Source of the DNA: Rurimicrobium sp040387755 | GTDB lineage: Bacteria > Bacteroidota > Bacteroidia > Chitinophagales > Chitinophagaceae | Reading direction: 5' to 3' | Length of the DNA stretch: 64,000 nt | Assembly (NCBI GenBank): GCA_040387755.1 | Contig: JAZKDB010000002.1 | Span: 620,001-684,000, forward strand | Translations under genes and position numbers: made by a program | Part shown: positions 31,974 through 41,134 of the stretch, piece by piece | How the letters are laid out: every line of letters starts with the position of its first letter | Position numbering within the stretch: position 1 is the stretch's first letter | Notes under the pieces: generated by a model | The model's database searches: none | Seen by the model: the letters and a program-made list of their open reading frames with translations, nothing else | What the model was told of the DNA's origin: nothing

Positions 31974-32651
31974 ATGCCAATGGTACAAATTGAATCAAGT
32001 TGGGAAGCTCAGTTAGAGCAAGAATTTCAACAAGATTATTTCCTTAAAATCATTGAATTTCTCAAAACAGAAAAATCAAAAGGAACAGTTATTTATCCTA
32101 AAGGCTCGGATATTTTCAACGCCTTTTCATTAACCCCTTTTGCCGAAGTCAAAGTTGTGATTATTGGTCAGGATCCATATCATAATCCCAATCAGGCACA
32201 TGGTCTGTGCTTTTCGGTAAACGATGGAATTGCCCCACCACCATCATTGGTCAATATCTATAAAGAAATAAAAAGTGATTTAGGTATCAACATAGCTTCG
32301 GGAGGCAATCTCACTCATTGGGCAAAACAAGGCGTATTATTACTCAATGCCTCACTAACTGTCGAAGCCAACAAGCCCATGTCGCATGCTCAGATTGGCT
32401 GGCAGTTATTTACTGATGCAGTTATCAAAAAAATTTCAGAACAAAAAGAACATGTAGTATTTCTGTTGTGGGGTAAATTTGCGCAAGGCAAGGCGGTGTT
32501 AATAGATGAACATAAACACTATATTCTTAAAGCAGCCCACCCTTCACCACTTTCTGCCTACAATGGTTTCTACGGATGTAAGCATTTCAGCAAAACAAAT
32601 GAATACCTGCAATCTAAAAATCTGAAGCCAATAGATTGGCGTTTGGCTTAG
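31974..32651 (+). CDS. ung: Uracil-DNA glycosylase
   Basis: A 225-residue family 1 UDG that removes uracil from DNA, the first step of base excision repair. The catalytic water-activating loop GQDPYH is at 65-70 (Asp67), followed by AHGLCFSV. The leucine/DNA-intercalation loop HPSPLSAYNGFYG lies near the C-terminus with the catalytic His. Length and motif order match E. coli Ung. The start could be ATG 31974 or 31980. Confidence 0.97.
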   Translation: MPMVQIESSWEAQLEQEFQQDYFLKIIEFLKTEKSKGTVIYPKGSDIFNAFSLTPFAEVKVVIIGQDPYHNPNQAHGLCFSVNDGIAPPPSLVNIYKEIKSDLGINIASGGNLTHWAKQGVLLLNASLTVEANKPMSHAQIGWQLFTDAVIKKISEQKEHVVFLLWGKFAQGKAVLIDEHKHYILKAAHPSPLSAYNGFYGCKHFSKTNEYLQSKNLKPIDWRLA

Positions 32652-32735
32652 CTTTCACAAATCTGTTTTTAAACTTTGAATAATACATACAGTCTATGCT
32701 GTATTGATTTAATTCACTTTATTAAAACAAAAATT

Positions 32736-33047
32736 ATGAAACAGATTCTTTTAATGGCATCAATTGCCTTGTTTAGTTTTAGTTCTGCCTCTGCACAATG
32801 CGCCAAAAGCAAAGCTTCTTGCTGCAATAAAAAATCTACGGTTCATCATGCAGCCCGTGGAGAAAATATTACAATGCGGGAACGTAAAGCCATTGCGCGT
32901 CAACAACAGGATGTAAGACTGGCAAAACGTGTGGCCAAAAGCGATGGATATATAACACCGGCTGAGCGACGCATTATCCGCCAAGAAAAAGCTCAGGTAG
33001 GCAATACTGTATATCGTGCAAAGAATAATAACCGTACCAGATACTAA
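32736..33047 (+). CDS. Small secreted basic protein
   Basis: A 103-residue protein starting at ATG 32736; the frame is open to 32676 without signal character. The signal peptide MKQILLMASIALFSFSSASA is followed by QCAKSKASCCNKKS (Cys cluster) and a strongly Arg/Lys-rich tail (RERKAIARQQQDVRLAKRVA, then RRIIRQEKAQVG). The TPAERRIIRQEK section recalls small Bacteroidota proteins of unknown function. It is probably periplasmic, and the Cys cluster could bind metal or form disulfides. It is followed by a strong terminator. Confidence 0.7.
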   Translation: MKQILLMASIALFSFSSASAQCAKSKASCCNKKSTVHHAARGENITMRERKAIARQQQDVRLAKRVAKSDGYITPAERRIIRQEKAQVGNTVYRAKNNNRTRY

Positions 33048-33069
33048 TCCTTTTTTGATAAATAACCTA

Positions 33070-33105
33070 CAGGCAACTCCCTCAATAAAGGAGTTGCCTG
33101 TTTTT
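33070..33105 (+). terminator. Rho-independent terminator
   Basis: A perfect 11-bp stem (CAGGCAACTCC and GGAGTTGCCTG) with a 9-nt loop and five T. Confidence 0.9.
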
Positions 33106-33146
33106 ATTTATTGCTCGTCCGTCAAATTCGCTGTATTTTGCAGCCA

Positions 33147-33893
33147 ATGAATGGGATTAAGAACATATTGGGGAGAGTATACCTGATTTATTTTCTTTTG
33201 TTGTTTATCATCACCATGCTTCCGATATATATTGGTGCGGTAATCATCAGCAATTGGGCAGAACCCAGGCGCAGCAAGGCATTGCATCAGATGTTCAAAA
33301 TATGGATGGGCGTTTTTTTGCCCCTTGTATTTTGTCCCGTTCGGCGGAGAGGAGCACAACATTTTGAATCCGGGAAAACGTATGTTGTTGTTTGTAACCA
33401 CAATTCTTTTATGGATATTCCGGTAAGCAGTCCATGGATACCCGGCGCCAATAAAACACTGGCCAAAATAGAAATCGCCAAGGTTCCACTTTTTGGCACA
33501 ATTTATAAACTAGGAACAATACTTGTAGACCGAAACGATGAAAAAAGCCGCAAGGAGAGCTTTGCCTCAATGCGTCAGGCATTGCAAATAGGCCTGCACT
33601 TGTGCTTATACCCTGAGGGCACCAGAAACAAGACCGGAAAAGGTTTGCAGCCCTTTCAGGATGGCGCTTTTGTGGTAGCTATACGGGAACAAACACCCAT
33701 TATACCAGCACTTATTTTTAATACCGCCAAAATATTACCACAGGATAAAACATTCTTTGCCTGGCCTTCAGCCATACCTTTCCACTTTTTAGAACCCATA
33801 TCTACAGAGGGACTTAGCCTTAGGGATTTGCCTAAACTCAAAGAAAAAGTGTGGAACATCATGAATGATTATTACACTCAAAACTGTCTCTGA
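33147..33893 (+). CDS. plsC: 1-acyl-sn-glycerol-3-phosphate acyltransferase
   Basis: A 248-residue membrane-associated acyltransferase of phospholipid synthesis that makes phosphatidate from lysophosphatidate. Two N-terminal hydrophobic helices precede the catalytic HX4D motif (NHNSFMD). YPEGTRNKTG is the glycerophosphate-binding motif, and IPALIF lies further on. ATG 33147 is preferred over an upstream start at 33111. It is 2 bp before the DUF2520 gene, so the two are probably co-transcribed. Confidence 0.92.
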   Translation: MNGIKNILGRVYLIYFLLLFIITMLPIYIGAVIISNWAEPRRSKALHQMFKIWMGVFLPLVFCPVRRRGAQHFESGKTYVVVCNHNSFMDIPVSSPWIPGANKTLAKIEIAKVPLFGTIYKLGTILVDRNDEKSRKESFASMRQALQIGLHLCLYPEGTRNKTGKGLQPFQDGAFVVAIREQTPIIPALIFNTAKILPQDKTFFAWPSAIPFHFLEPISTEGLSLRDLPKLKEKVWNIMNDYYTQNCL

Positions 33894-33895
33894 TT

Positions 33896-34675
33896 ATGAC
33901 TTTTTCAATTATTGGCACTGGTAATATGGCATACTTTCTGGCTGAAGAACTTTCTGCTGCGGGGCATAAATTTATTGGTATTTGGGGTCGCAACACTCTT
34001 GCTGCCAACAAAATAGCTATACAATACCCTACACTTGTTTATTCATCATTACAGGATATTAAGGATGAGGAGGAGCATTATTGTTTTATCGCCATCAAAG
34101 ACACTGCTATAGCTGAGATTGCTGCACAATTAAACTTTAAACATACTACGCTTATCCATACAGCCGGAGCCTCACCTTTACAATTGCTGGGAAACCAAAC
34201 AAAACATACGGGTATTTTCTGGCCTATTTACTCCATTGTTGCAGATAATCTTAAAACAATAAAGGATATACCTATTGCAATACAGGGGAATAACCCACAA
34301 ACAGAAAATGCCATTTTAGATTTGGCAAAAAGCATTACGGATAAAGCCTTTATTGCAAACGAAGAACAAAGAACCCATTTGCATCTTGCTGCTGTCTTTG
34401 CCAATAATTTCAGCAATCATCTGATGGCTATTGCGCAGGAAATTTGCATAAAACAACATCTGTCATTTGACTATCTGAAACCAATAGTAGAACAAACTTT
34501 TGAAAGATTAAAAACCAAACCGGCAAAAAACTTACAGACAGGCCCTGCAATTCGTGACGATAAAATGACAATGCAAAAACACATAGATTTGCTAAAAAGC
34601 AATCCAGAATGGGCTTTGCTATACCAAAGCCTTTCGAACTCTATAAGAAAGATGTATAGTAGCAGTGAGGAATAA
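33896..34675 (+). CDS. DUF2520 NADP-binding oxidoreductase-like protein
   Basis: A 259-residue protein with an N-terminal Rossmann fold (FSIIGTGNMAYFLAEEL, GxGxxA type) and a C-terminal helical domain (HLHLAAVFANNFSNHLMAIAQE) as in 6-phosphogluconate dehydrogenase-like enzymes. DUF2520 proteins have this arrangement and no firmly known substrate. It follows plsC directly and precedes fdx-iscX-kdsC, a neighbourhood often seen in Bacteroidota. Confidence 0.88.
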   Translation: MTFSIIGTGNMAYFLAEELSAAGHKFIGIWGRNTLAANKIAIQYPTLVYSSLQDIKDEEEHYCFIAIKDTAIAEIAAQLNFKHTTLIHTAGASPLQLLGNQTKHTGIFWPIYSIVADNLKTIKDIPIAIQGNNPQTENAILDLAKSITDKAFIANEEQRTHLHLAAVFANNFSNHLMAIAQEICIKQHLSFDYLKPIVEQTFERLKTKPAKNLQTGPAIRDDKMTMQKHIDLLKSNPEWALLYQSLSNSIRKMYSSSEE

Positions 34676-34689
34676 AGGCTCCTAAGCTT

Positions 34690-34697
34690 TACCTTTG
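34690..34697 (+). promoter_or_regulatory. Putative -7 element of the fdx promoter
   Basis: TACCTTTG (TAnnTTTG) lies 30 bp before the fdx start. No clear -33 box was found. Confidence 0.45.
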
Positions 34698-34727
34698 CCC
34701 ACAATTAATTTTAGCAACAGATTTTAG

Positions 34728-35066
34728 ATGTATACCTTAAAAATAAACTTTGAACAGCAAGGGCAAGCTCCCATTATTATAGAAAAGGTTCAAGGCGGAC
34801 AAAGTGTTTTGGAAGCTTTGTTAGACAACAATATAGAACTACACCACAATTGCGGTATGGTTTGCGCTTGCAGCACCTGCCATTTATATGTAAATGAGGG
34901 AGAATGCCTCTTTCCTGAAATAACGGACCGGGAAGAAGATTTTATCGACAGAGCCCGTAACCCCCGTATCAATTCGAGACTGGGTTGCCAATGTGTACTG
35001 GATAAAGATCAACACGGTGTGGTGAGTGTAACCCTACCCGATCAGACATTAATCTACGGTGATTAA
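34728..35066 (+). CDS. fdx: 2Fe-2S ferredoxin (ISC type)
   Basis: A 112-residue adrenodoxin-like ferredoxin that delivers electrons in iron-sulfur cluster assembly. Cluster ligands appear as NCGMVCACSTCHLYV (C-x5-C-x2-C; the middle Cys is additional) and the distant Cys in GCQCVLD. The tail after the last ligand suits the ISC group. It is 50 bp upstream of iscX and clearly linked with it; the core iscSUA genes are not in the window. Confidence 0.9.
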   Translation: MYTLKINFEQQGQAPIIIEKVQGGQSVLEALLDNNIELHHNCGMVCACSTCHLYVNEGECLFPEITDREEDFIDRARNPRINSRLGCQCVLDKDQHGVVSVTLPDQTLIYGD

Positions 35067-35116
35067 TCTTTCTATTAATACCCTCTATTATTTCATTTCT
35101 TTTTTTACCCAACAAT

Positions 35117-35350
35117 ATGTACGAACCACCAATTAACTGGACTGATTACGAAGATATCGCGCTGAAATTATATGAAAAATTTGGTGACGATTTTGGCGAA
35201 AGCAAAATATATAGACTCCGCTTTACTGATTTGCTGGAATGGGTGCTTCAATTACCTCATTTCGAAGGAAAACGCGAAGACTGTAATGAAGGACATCTGG
35301 AGATGATTCAAAGCAGTTGGGTATATGAATGGCGTGACAATCAAAAATAA
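35117..35350 (+). CDS. iscX: Fe-S cluster assembly protein IscX
   Basis: A 77-residue small acidic protein that binds IscS and modulates cluster assembly. INWTDYEDIALKLYEKFGDD, TDLLEWVLQLPHFEG and the end SSWVYEWRDN are near-universal in IscX. It is 3 bp before kdsC and follows fdx. Confidence 0.93.
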   Translation: MYEPPINWTDYEDIALKLYEKFGDDFGESKIYRLRFTDLLEWVLQLPHFEGKREDCNEGHLEMIQSSWVYEWRDNQK

Positions 35351-35353
35351 ATC

Positions 35354-35860
35354 ATGAACATACTCGAACTATTTGCACCTATCCGCACCTTTGTATTTGA
35401 TATAGACGGTGTAATGACTGACGGATTACTGCTGGTGACAGAAACCGGTGACCTGTTACGTACCATGAACATCCGTGATGGATATGCAACAGAGCAGGCA
35501 ATAAAAAAGGGATACAATGTTTGGGTAATCAGCGGTGGCAAACAACATGCAGTTTGTATCCGCCTGAATAAACTGGGTGTAACAGAAGCACATATAGATG
35601 TAGCAGATAAAAAACAACTATTACTGGATCTCTTTGCCAAATACAATGCTAACCCTGTCCATGCCCTGTATATGGGTGATGACATTCCGGACTATGCTGT
35701 CATGCAACTATGTGGATTGGCTACCTGCCCTAATGATGCAGCTCCGGAAATCAAATCTTTATCACAATATATTTCTCCCTTTAACGGAGGCAGAGGTTGT
35801 GTCCGTGATGTTATAGAAAAAGTACTCAAACTCAATGGCGACTGGGATTTGCCTTCATAA
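35354..35860 (+). CDS. kdsC: KdsC-type HAD phosphatase (KDO-8-phosphate phosphatase)
   Basis: A 168-residue C0-type HAD hydrolase without a cap domain. The nucleophile motif is FDIDGVMTDG, the motif-II/III region includes VWVISGGKQHAV, and the acidic metal motif is MGDDIPDYAVM. KdsC removes phosphate from KDO-8-P on the way to lipopolysaccharide inner core. The closely related rfaD, also for inner core, is 9 kb away. The gene ends 8 bp before the convergent def stop, with a shared hairpin. Confidence 0.9.
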   Translation: MNILELFAPIRTFVFDIDGVMTDGLLLVTETGDLLRTMNIRDGYATEQAIKKGYNVWVISGGKQHAVCIRLNKLGVTEAHIDVADKKQLLLDLFAKYNANPVHALYMGDDIPDYAVMQLCGLATCPNDAAPEIKSLSQYISPFNGGRGCVRDVIEKVLKLNGDWDLPS

Positions 35861-35863
35861 AAA

Positions 35864-35892
35864 AAGCTCTACTTTTTAGGGTAGAGCATTTT
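35864..35892. terminator. Bidirectional terminator between kdsC and def
   Basis: GCTCTAC (35866-35872) and GTAGAGC (35881-35887) pair, with A-run before and T-rich sequence after, so it works for both converging genes. The def stop codon is inside it. Confidence 0.7.
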
Positions 35893-36450
35893 ATAATCCA
35901 TTCTTACTTTTCCGTTTGTTATATCGTCCAGCTTCTTTTTGAGTAAACGCTTTTTGAGTGGTGCGATATAATCAATAAATAATTTACCATCAATGTGGTC
36001 GTACTCGTGTAGAATAACACGGGCAGTAATACCGTCAAATTCAGCTTCATGCTGCACAAAGTTTTCATCCTGATAGCTCAGACGCACTCGCTCTCCTCTC
36101 ATAATATCTTCGCGAACCTTAGGGATACTCAGACATCCTTCGTTATAAGCCCAGGGCTCTCCTGTTTCTTCAATCTTATGCGCATTGATAAAAACGGTTT
36201 TTATTCCCTTTTCGTTCGGAAACTCTTTTTTATCCTCTTCGTCAAAGCCTTCTACAATTTGTTCAGTATCTACAACAAACAAACGAATGGCCTTATTAAT
36301 CTGCGGTGCTGCAATTCCCACACCATTGCTATGGTACATGGTTTCCCACATATCGGCAATCAGCTTCTTTAACTCAGGATAATCAGGAGTAATATCGGGG
36401 CACATTACACGCAAAACCGGGTGTCCGTATGCTACTATCGGTAATTTCAT
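35869..36450 (-). CDS. def: Peptide deformylase
   Basis: A 193-residue metalloenzyme that removes formyl from new N-terminal Met. All three family motifs are present in order: GVGIAAPQI (motif 1), EGCLSIP (motif 2, Cys ligand) and HEYDHIDG (motif 3, two His ligands and the catalytic Glu). It is upstream-adjacent to ruvX on the same strand, about 43 bp apart. Confidence 0.97.
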   Translation of the reverse strand: MKLPIVAYGHPVLRVMCPDITPDYPELKKLIADMWETMYHSNGVGIAAPQINKAIRLFVVDTEQIVEGFDEEDKKEFPNEKGIKTVFINAHKIEETGEPWAYNEGCLSIPKVREDIMRGERVRLSYQDENFVQHEAEFDGITARVILHEYDHIDGKLFIDYIAPLKKRLLKKKLDDITNGKVRMDYKMLYPKK

Positions 36451-36492
36451 TTGGGTCGTCTTTGTTTTTAGCTCGCGAAGTTAAGTAAATAT

Positions 36493-36906
36493 TCAGGACT
36501 GGGATTGAAGGTATTCCTGAAGCATAATCGTTGCACTTAATTCATCTGTATTTCCTCTTTTCTGCCGGTCCTTTTTCTTCATTCCCATCTCTATCATAGC
36601 AGCCGAAGCCATTTTTGAAGTAAACTGTTCGTCAACGGTTTCAATTTGTAATTCAGGAAATACCTTTTTAAAATTGCGGATAAACTTATCCACCAGGGGC
36701 GTTGCATCAGTTGCCGTATTGTCCAATGCCAAAGGATAGCCAATCAACACTTTTGCCACTTCTTCTGCTTTGACATATTGCTTTAACCAATAAATCAATG
36801 CTTCAGAATCCACTGTAGTAAGTCCAGTGGCAATAATCTGCAAAGGGTCTGTTACAGCAATACCCGAGCGCTTTTTACCATAATCAATACAGAGAATCCT
36901 GGCCAC
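36493..36906 (-). CDS. ruvX: Putative pre-16S rRNA nuclease / Holliday junction resolvase YqgF
   Basis: A 137-residue RNase H-like nuclease of the YqgF family. ILCIDYGKKRSGIAVTDPL is the first acidic strand, KVLIGYPLALDN the second, and TVDEQFTSKMASAAM the third, with the metal-binding acids in each. In E. coli it trims 16S rRNA precursors. It lies between def and the porin gene on the same strand. Confidence 0.93.
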   Translation of the reverse strand: MARILCIDYGKKRSGIAVTDPLQIIATGLTTVDSEALIYWLKQYVKAEEVAKVLIGYPLALDNTATDATPLVDKFIRNFKKVFPELQIETVDEQFTSKMASAAMIEMGMKKKDRQKRGNTDELSATIMLQEYLQSQS

Positions 36907-36929
36907 TGATAATATTTGAAGAATGAAAA

Positions 36930-38918
36930 TTAATTGACCATAGCCCAGCTAAAACCAAAGCGCAGCATAGCATTCTGTGCATGATATCCTTTGCTGATTT
37001 CTATATTAGAGTTAAAAAATTGCTGAACCTGATCTACCATTATATAAGAGCGAAAACGCTTGATATTGAAATTAAAAAACACAGAACCATCAGGAGCATT
37101 AGCTACCTGATTGGTGTTTTGAACATAAAACTGATTAAAAAGCGGAGCGTATCCATTGGCAAAATAAGCGCTGTGGTAGCGAATTTCAATCCCTGTTGCA
37201 ATTTTGAGTTGTTTCTTGAAAATTGCAGTTTCTACAGCAAACTGATGCCGGCCAACAATCTGAGGAACATTTACCGGGGCAGCATTTGTTTGTTGCTGAT
37301 ACAATAATTCATTATCAAATGTAAAGCGACCCAAGTGGAAAATTTTACGTAACCAAATCTGACTAAGCGAAAAAGCCGTTGCTGCCTGTGCAGGTTTCTG
37401 AGCTGCATCAAAATACAGATAATTACTCATCAGGTAATTATTGACACCAGCTGATAACTTGTAACGGCCGGAGTAAATAGTGGCAAAAAGCTTTGTAGAA
37501 CTTTCTTTATCAAAACTGTTGCTGCGCAGCCAATACTGATTCTGGTAAATGGTATAATTATATGGGGCATTATTCAATTGCTGTTTTGCTCCAATCTTTA
37601 CTGTACCCCATCGTTCGCCTAAATCTTTAGAAACAGAAGCATCTAATAAAAAATTACCGGCAGCAACACCAGTAACAAATAATTGAGCATTAGCACCAAA
37701 AGCCCATTGACCAGATTTAGTTGCTTCTTTGCTTAAGGAACCGACCAAATAATTGCTCAACACATTTTCCTCACTTTTGCCCAAAATATAATGGGTTACA
37801 AATTGGTCAACCCGGTTGCCGACCCCTGCATTGAATATAATCTGATTGGTTGATTTACCCATCAGCCCATTTATCAAAAATCTATTATCAGCATAAAACC
37901 ATTCCTGGCGCATATATACAGAATCTGCAGTAGCAAATTTTCTTTGAAAAAACGCATCGTATCTTAATGAGTCAGGACGCAGGTCCTTAAACAGATAGCG
38001 ATGTAGTCCCATTTCGGCTTTATGACTAATCCTGAATCTTGGAGTAAGATGAATATCGTATTGTGTAGAATCCTTACTATAGGTTGTATCCTTTTTCCCC
38101 CATGTATAGGCATGCTCCAGCATCATTGTGAAATCCCGTTGCAAAGTCGTCACCGGTGAACGAAGATTGCTGCCATAGCCAGAGCTATAGAAGTTTACAG
38201 GAATAGATTTTCGGTCAGAGTATTGATCATTATTAAAGAATGTATCAGAAACAATTCCGCCGTTTTCATCGTGTTGCTGTTTGTTGTAGGTAATTCCACC
38301 ATACAATTCATAGTGCATGGAAGGGGATTTGTAATTACTGCTCAGAAAAAAATTATCATGATTGTTTCTTTGTATAAAATAATATCCTGGCGAATTTATT
38401 TTACGATAATTCACAGCCATATTCCAGTATGGCTTGATATTCTGAGTATGAAAAATCTGTGCTACCTGTTCCAATTTACTGCCCAGATTATAGGTAAAAT
38501 CTGAGTAAGGTTTAGTGGTGTTATAATATCTGAGACTGTCAATGGTAAACCGCAATGCATCAAAACTGTGATAGCCAAGAGATAGTCCCACCGGATTTTG
38601 TGGTGTAAACATGAGATTCATAGCAGGACTACCTAAATTACCCAAATCGCGATACCATGGTTGACTAAACGGGCGACGATGAATACTATGAATAGAAGTA
38701 TCAGTATATAATTTTACCGAAGAAAATACCTTGGTGTAATAAATATGAGCATCTTCATTTTCCCATTCCTCTGTATTGGTTTTCTTGCCTGCAGAGTCAT
38801 TGGCATTACCAAAATTACCTGAGCGGGAAGTACCGCTTGGTAATTGCGCAGCAACCTCGTCAACTAATAGAATAGAGATAAAAACAAATGAAATAAGATA
38901 GCGTAAGGTGTTAATCAA
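36930..38918 (-). CDS. Putative porin (PF14121-like)
   Basis: A 662-residue outer-membrane protein with an N-terminal hydrophobic signal (MINTLRYLISFVFISILL). It has a short disordered linker and many amphipathic beta strands rich in Tyr, Asn and Ser (FNFNIKRFRSYIMVDQVQQF and similar), ending in an aromatic-rich strand near RFGFSWAMVN. The early HRRPFSQPWYRDLGNLGSPA motif is typical of the Bacteroidota putative-porin family. It is 24 bp before ruvX. Cargo unknown. Confidence 0.85.
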   Translation of the reverse strand: MINTLRYLISFVFISILLVDEVAAQLPSGTSRSGNFGNANDSAGKKTNTEEWENEDAHIYYTKVFSSVKLYTDTSIHSIHRRPFSQPWYRDLGNLGSPAMNLMFTPQNPVGLSLGYHSFDALRFTIDSLRYYNTTKPYSDFTYNLGSKLEQVAQIFHTQNIKPYWNMAVNYRKINSPGYYFIQRNNHDNFFLSSNYKSPSMHYELYGGITYNKQQHDENGGIVSDTFFNNDQYSDRKSIPVNFYSSGYGSNLRSPVTTLQRDFTMMLEHAYTWGKKDTTYSKDSTQYDIHLTPRFRISHKAEMGLHRYLFKDLRPDSLRYDAFFQRKFATADSVYMRQEWFYADNRFLINGLMGKSTNQIIFNAGVGNRVDQFVTHYILGKSEENVLSNYLVGSLSKEATKSGQWAFGANAQLFVTGVAAGNFLLDASVSKDLGERWGTVKIGAKQQLNNAPYNYTIYQNQYWLRSNSFDKESSTKLFATIYSGRYKLSAGVNNYLMSNYLYFDAAQKPAQAATAFSLSQIWLRKIFHLGRFTFDNELLYQQQTNAAPVNVPQIVGRHQFAVETAIFKKQLKIATGIEIRYHSAYFANGYAPLFNQFYVQNTNQVANAPDGSVFFNFNIKRFRSYIMVDQVQQFFNSNIEISKGYHAQNAMLRFGFSWAMVN

Positions 38919-39045
38919 TTATAATTTTTTTTCTCGGGTGCGGCAAAGTTAAGTTATTGAAATCAATGCTCCATTTGATATTGCTACTTTTTTAACAAAG
39001 CAAAGCTGGACTATCAATTATCTAGAACTTATCTTTAGCGCTCAG

Positions 39046-39756
39046 ATGCTTAAACACATTTTATTTTATATCTTTTGGATGGGCAGTTTTACTGCAAGTT
39101 TTGCGCAGCAAATAAAAGGTATAGTGTTGAGTCGTGATGAAAAGAAGGTGCTCTCAGGAGTTCAATTGGTGAACATCTATAACAATAATACTGCATTCAC
39201 AGATAGTGCAGGCCTGTTTACCATCAAGGCCAATAAAGGAGAACTGATTGAAATCCGCACGGGTGGATTTAAAACAACCCGATTCCGTATTTCACAAGGC
39301 CATGTTCCTCCTTATTTCAAAATATATCTGGAAGAAATGGTGATTTTGAACAGTGACCGTTATGCTTCCAGCGGGCTGACCCAATATCAGATAGACAGTA
39401 TTAAGAATCATGAGTTGTACAGGTCTGCATTGGATTACCCGCATATGTCTACCTTCGAGCAGATAGAAAGTCCATTTACCGCCCTGAGCAGAAGTAACCA
39501 ACAAAAATGGAAATTTCAGGAAAGCTATGCGATGTTTGAGCAGGAAAAATACATTGATTTTACCTTTAATGAAAACCTTATCCGACAACTCACGGGTCTT
39601 GAAGGTGAAGATTTAGCAAAATACATGAGACGCTTCCGCCCTTCTTACGAAGCATTGCGGAAGATGAGTCTATATGACTATTACAGTTATATACGCTATA
39701 CAGCTGAGCGTTTCCGCAAAACAAGTAAACCCAATTCACCGCGCAATTCCGGGTAG
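39046..39756 (+). CDS. Secreted protein with carboxypeptidase-like regulatory domain
   Basis: A 236-residue protein with signal peptide (MLKHILFYIFWMGSFTASFA). Residues about 22-95 form a CarboxypepD_reg-like beta sandwich (IKGIVLSRDEKKVLSGVQLV, then FTDSAGLFTIKANKGELIEI). The C-terminal part is helical and charged, with a repeated YEALRKMSLYDYYSYIRYTA-type segment. In Bacteroidota such domains occur in TonB-linked or surface assembly proteins. This one has no receptor attached. It lies divergent from the porin, 127 bp apart. Confidence 0.8.
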   Translation: MLKHILFYIFWMGSFTASFAQQIKGIVLSRDEKKVLSGVQLVNIYNNNTAFTDSAGLFTIKANKGELIEIRTGGFKTTRFRISQGHVPPYFKIYLEEMVILNSDRYASSGLTQYQIDSIKNHELYRSALDYPHMSTFEQIESPFTALSRSNQQKWKFQESYAMFEQEKYIDFTFNENLIRQLTGLEGEDLAKYMRRFRPSYEALRKMSLYDYYSYIRYTAERFRKTSKPNSPRNSG

Positions 39757-39806
39757 CGTTTAGCTTTCTTTAGCAGATTAATATCTGTAAGGGGCGCAAT
39801 AAGCCT

Positions 39807-39814
39807 TAATTTTG
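39807..39814 (+). promoter_or_regulatory. Putative -7 element of the marC promoter
   Basis: TAATTTTG (TAnnTTTG) sits 30 bp upstream of ATG 39845. No -33 TTG in range. Confidence 0.4.
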
Positions 39815-39844
39815 CAGCCTTCTACTCAAATAACAATTACTGAT

Positions 39845-40426
39845 ATGGATTCGCTCAATAATATAATGATTTCTGAAATCGTAACTGTTAGTCTTACGCT
39901 ATTTGCAGTTATTGATATTTTGGGCTCTATTCCTATCCTTGTTTCTCTAAAAAAGAAAATGGGGGATATCAGTTCGGTTCAGGCTACTCTTGTATCTGGC
40001 GGATTAATGCTCCTGTTCTTTTTTGCCGGTGAAAAAGCATTAAAGTTTATGGGACTTGACGTAAGCTCGTTTGCTATTGCCGGTTCTATAGTCATTTTTA
40101 TACTGGCTATAGAAATGGTATTGGGTCACGAAATTTTCAAAGCAGATAAAGATTCAAAATCTGGCAGCATTGTACCCATCGCCTTCCCTATTATTGCGGG
40201 TTCGGGTACACTTACTACTATTGTTTCGCTTAAAGTTGTCTATCATCAATATAATATCCTGATTGGCATTCTGATAAATCTGGTGATTGTATTTATCTGC
40301 CTTCGTTCTATCAGTTTTATCGAAAAGCTACTTGGGCCTTCAGGAATTGCTGTGGTACGCAAATTTATGGGAGTGATACTGTTGGCAATTGCTGTCAAAA
40401 TTTTCAAATCGAATGTAAATCTTTAA
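39845..40426 (+). CDS. MarC family integral membrane protein
   Basis: A 193-residue protein with six hydrophobic segments. LFAVIDILGSIPILVSLKKK is the MarC family N-terminus and IVPIAFPIIAGSGTLTTIVS the second half of the inverted-repeat fold. MarC proteins were once linked to multiple antibiotic resistance, but their true substrate is unknown. ATG 39845 (MDSLNNIM) is preferred over a TTG at 39812. Confidence 0.88.
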   Translation: MDSLNNIMISEIVTVSLTLFAVIDILGSIPILVSLKKKMGDISSVQATLVSGGLMLLFFFAGEKALKFMGLDVSSFAIAGSIVIFILAIEMVLGHEIFKADKDSKSGSIVPIAFPIIAGSGTLTTIVSLKVVYHQYNILIGILINLVIVFICLRSISFIEKLLGPSGIAVVRKFMGVILLAIAVKIFKSNVNL

Positions 40427-40454
40427 TCAGGGATTCCTGCTAGATAAATTTCGG

Positions 40455-40462
40455 TATTTTTG
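40455..40462 (+). promoter_or_regulatory. Putative -7 element of the VOC/PhnB-like gene
   Basis: TATTTTTG (TAnnTTTG) lies 33 bp upstream of ATG 40496. The weak -33 is not identified. Confidence 0.4.
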
Positions 40463-40495
40463 TCTGAATCAAATTACTCAGTAAATAAAACAATC

Positions 40496-40933
40496 ATGGC
40501 AACAGTAAATGTATACCTGACCTTTAACGGCAATTGTGAAGACGCCTTCAACTTTTACAAATCAGTTTTCGGCGGAGAATTCCCCTATATCGGCAAATTT
40601 AAAGATATGCCGCAGGAAGCTGAAAACCCAATGAGCGAAGCAGATGGTAATAGAATTATGCATGTAACCTTACCCATTAGTAAAGAAACCTGCCTGATGG
40701 GAAGTGATACGGGTGGAGAATGGGCTGCAAACTTCAAAGAAGGCAATAATTATGCGATATCAATTAATGCCGAAAGCAAAGAAGAAGCGGATAAACTGTT
40801 TAATGGTCTTTCGGTTGGTGGAATGATAACTATGCCAATAAACAATACTTTTTGGGGAGCTTATTTTGGTATGTTTACCGATAAGTTCGGAATCAATTGG
40901 ATGGTAAACTTTGATGAACCACCAAATACTTAA
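40496..40933 (+). CDS. PhnB-like VOC protein
   Basis: A 145-residue VOC-superfamily protein of the PhnB/3-demethylubiquinone-methyltransferase-like type. VNVYLTFNGNCEDAFNFYKS then VFGGEF is the characteristic N-terminus, GNRIMHVTLPIS and GNNYAISINAESKEEADKLF follow, and it ends with the GAYFGMFTDKFGINWMVNFD pattern. These proteins are often stress- or toxin-binding; the substrate is unknown. A hairpin terminator follows. Confidence 0.85.
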   Translation: MATVNVYLTFNGNCEDAFNFYKSVFGGEFPYIGKFKDMPQEAENPMSEADGNRIMHVTLPISKETCLMGSDTGGEWAANFKEGNNYAISINAESKEEADKLFNGLSVGGMITMPINNTFWGAYFGMFTDKFGINWMVNFDEPPNT

Positions 40934-40960
40934 ACAATAAATACAATACAATATTTAATA

Positions 40961-41003
40961 AAAATCAGGGCTGAGAATATATTTCAGTCCTGATTTTGTT
41001 TTT
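40961..41003 (+). terminator. Rho-independent terminator
   Basis: AAAATCAGGGCTGA and TTCAGTCCTGATTTT pair around an 8-nt loop, with T-rich sequence after it. Confidence 0.8.
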
Positions 41004-41134
41004 AAGTATCAGATTCATTCATGCCTAAACATCAGAAGAAAAGCGAATGAATATCAATATTGTGAACGTTAAAAAATACTTTGCTTAAATTCATCATTAC
41101 AATTTGTAACTTTAATCTATAAGTACAAAAGCAA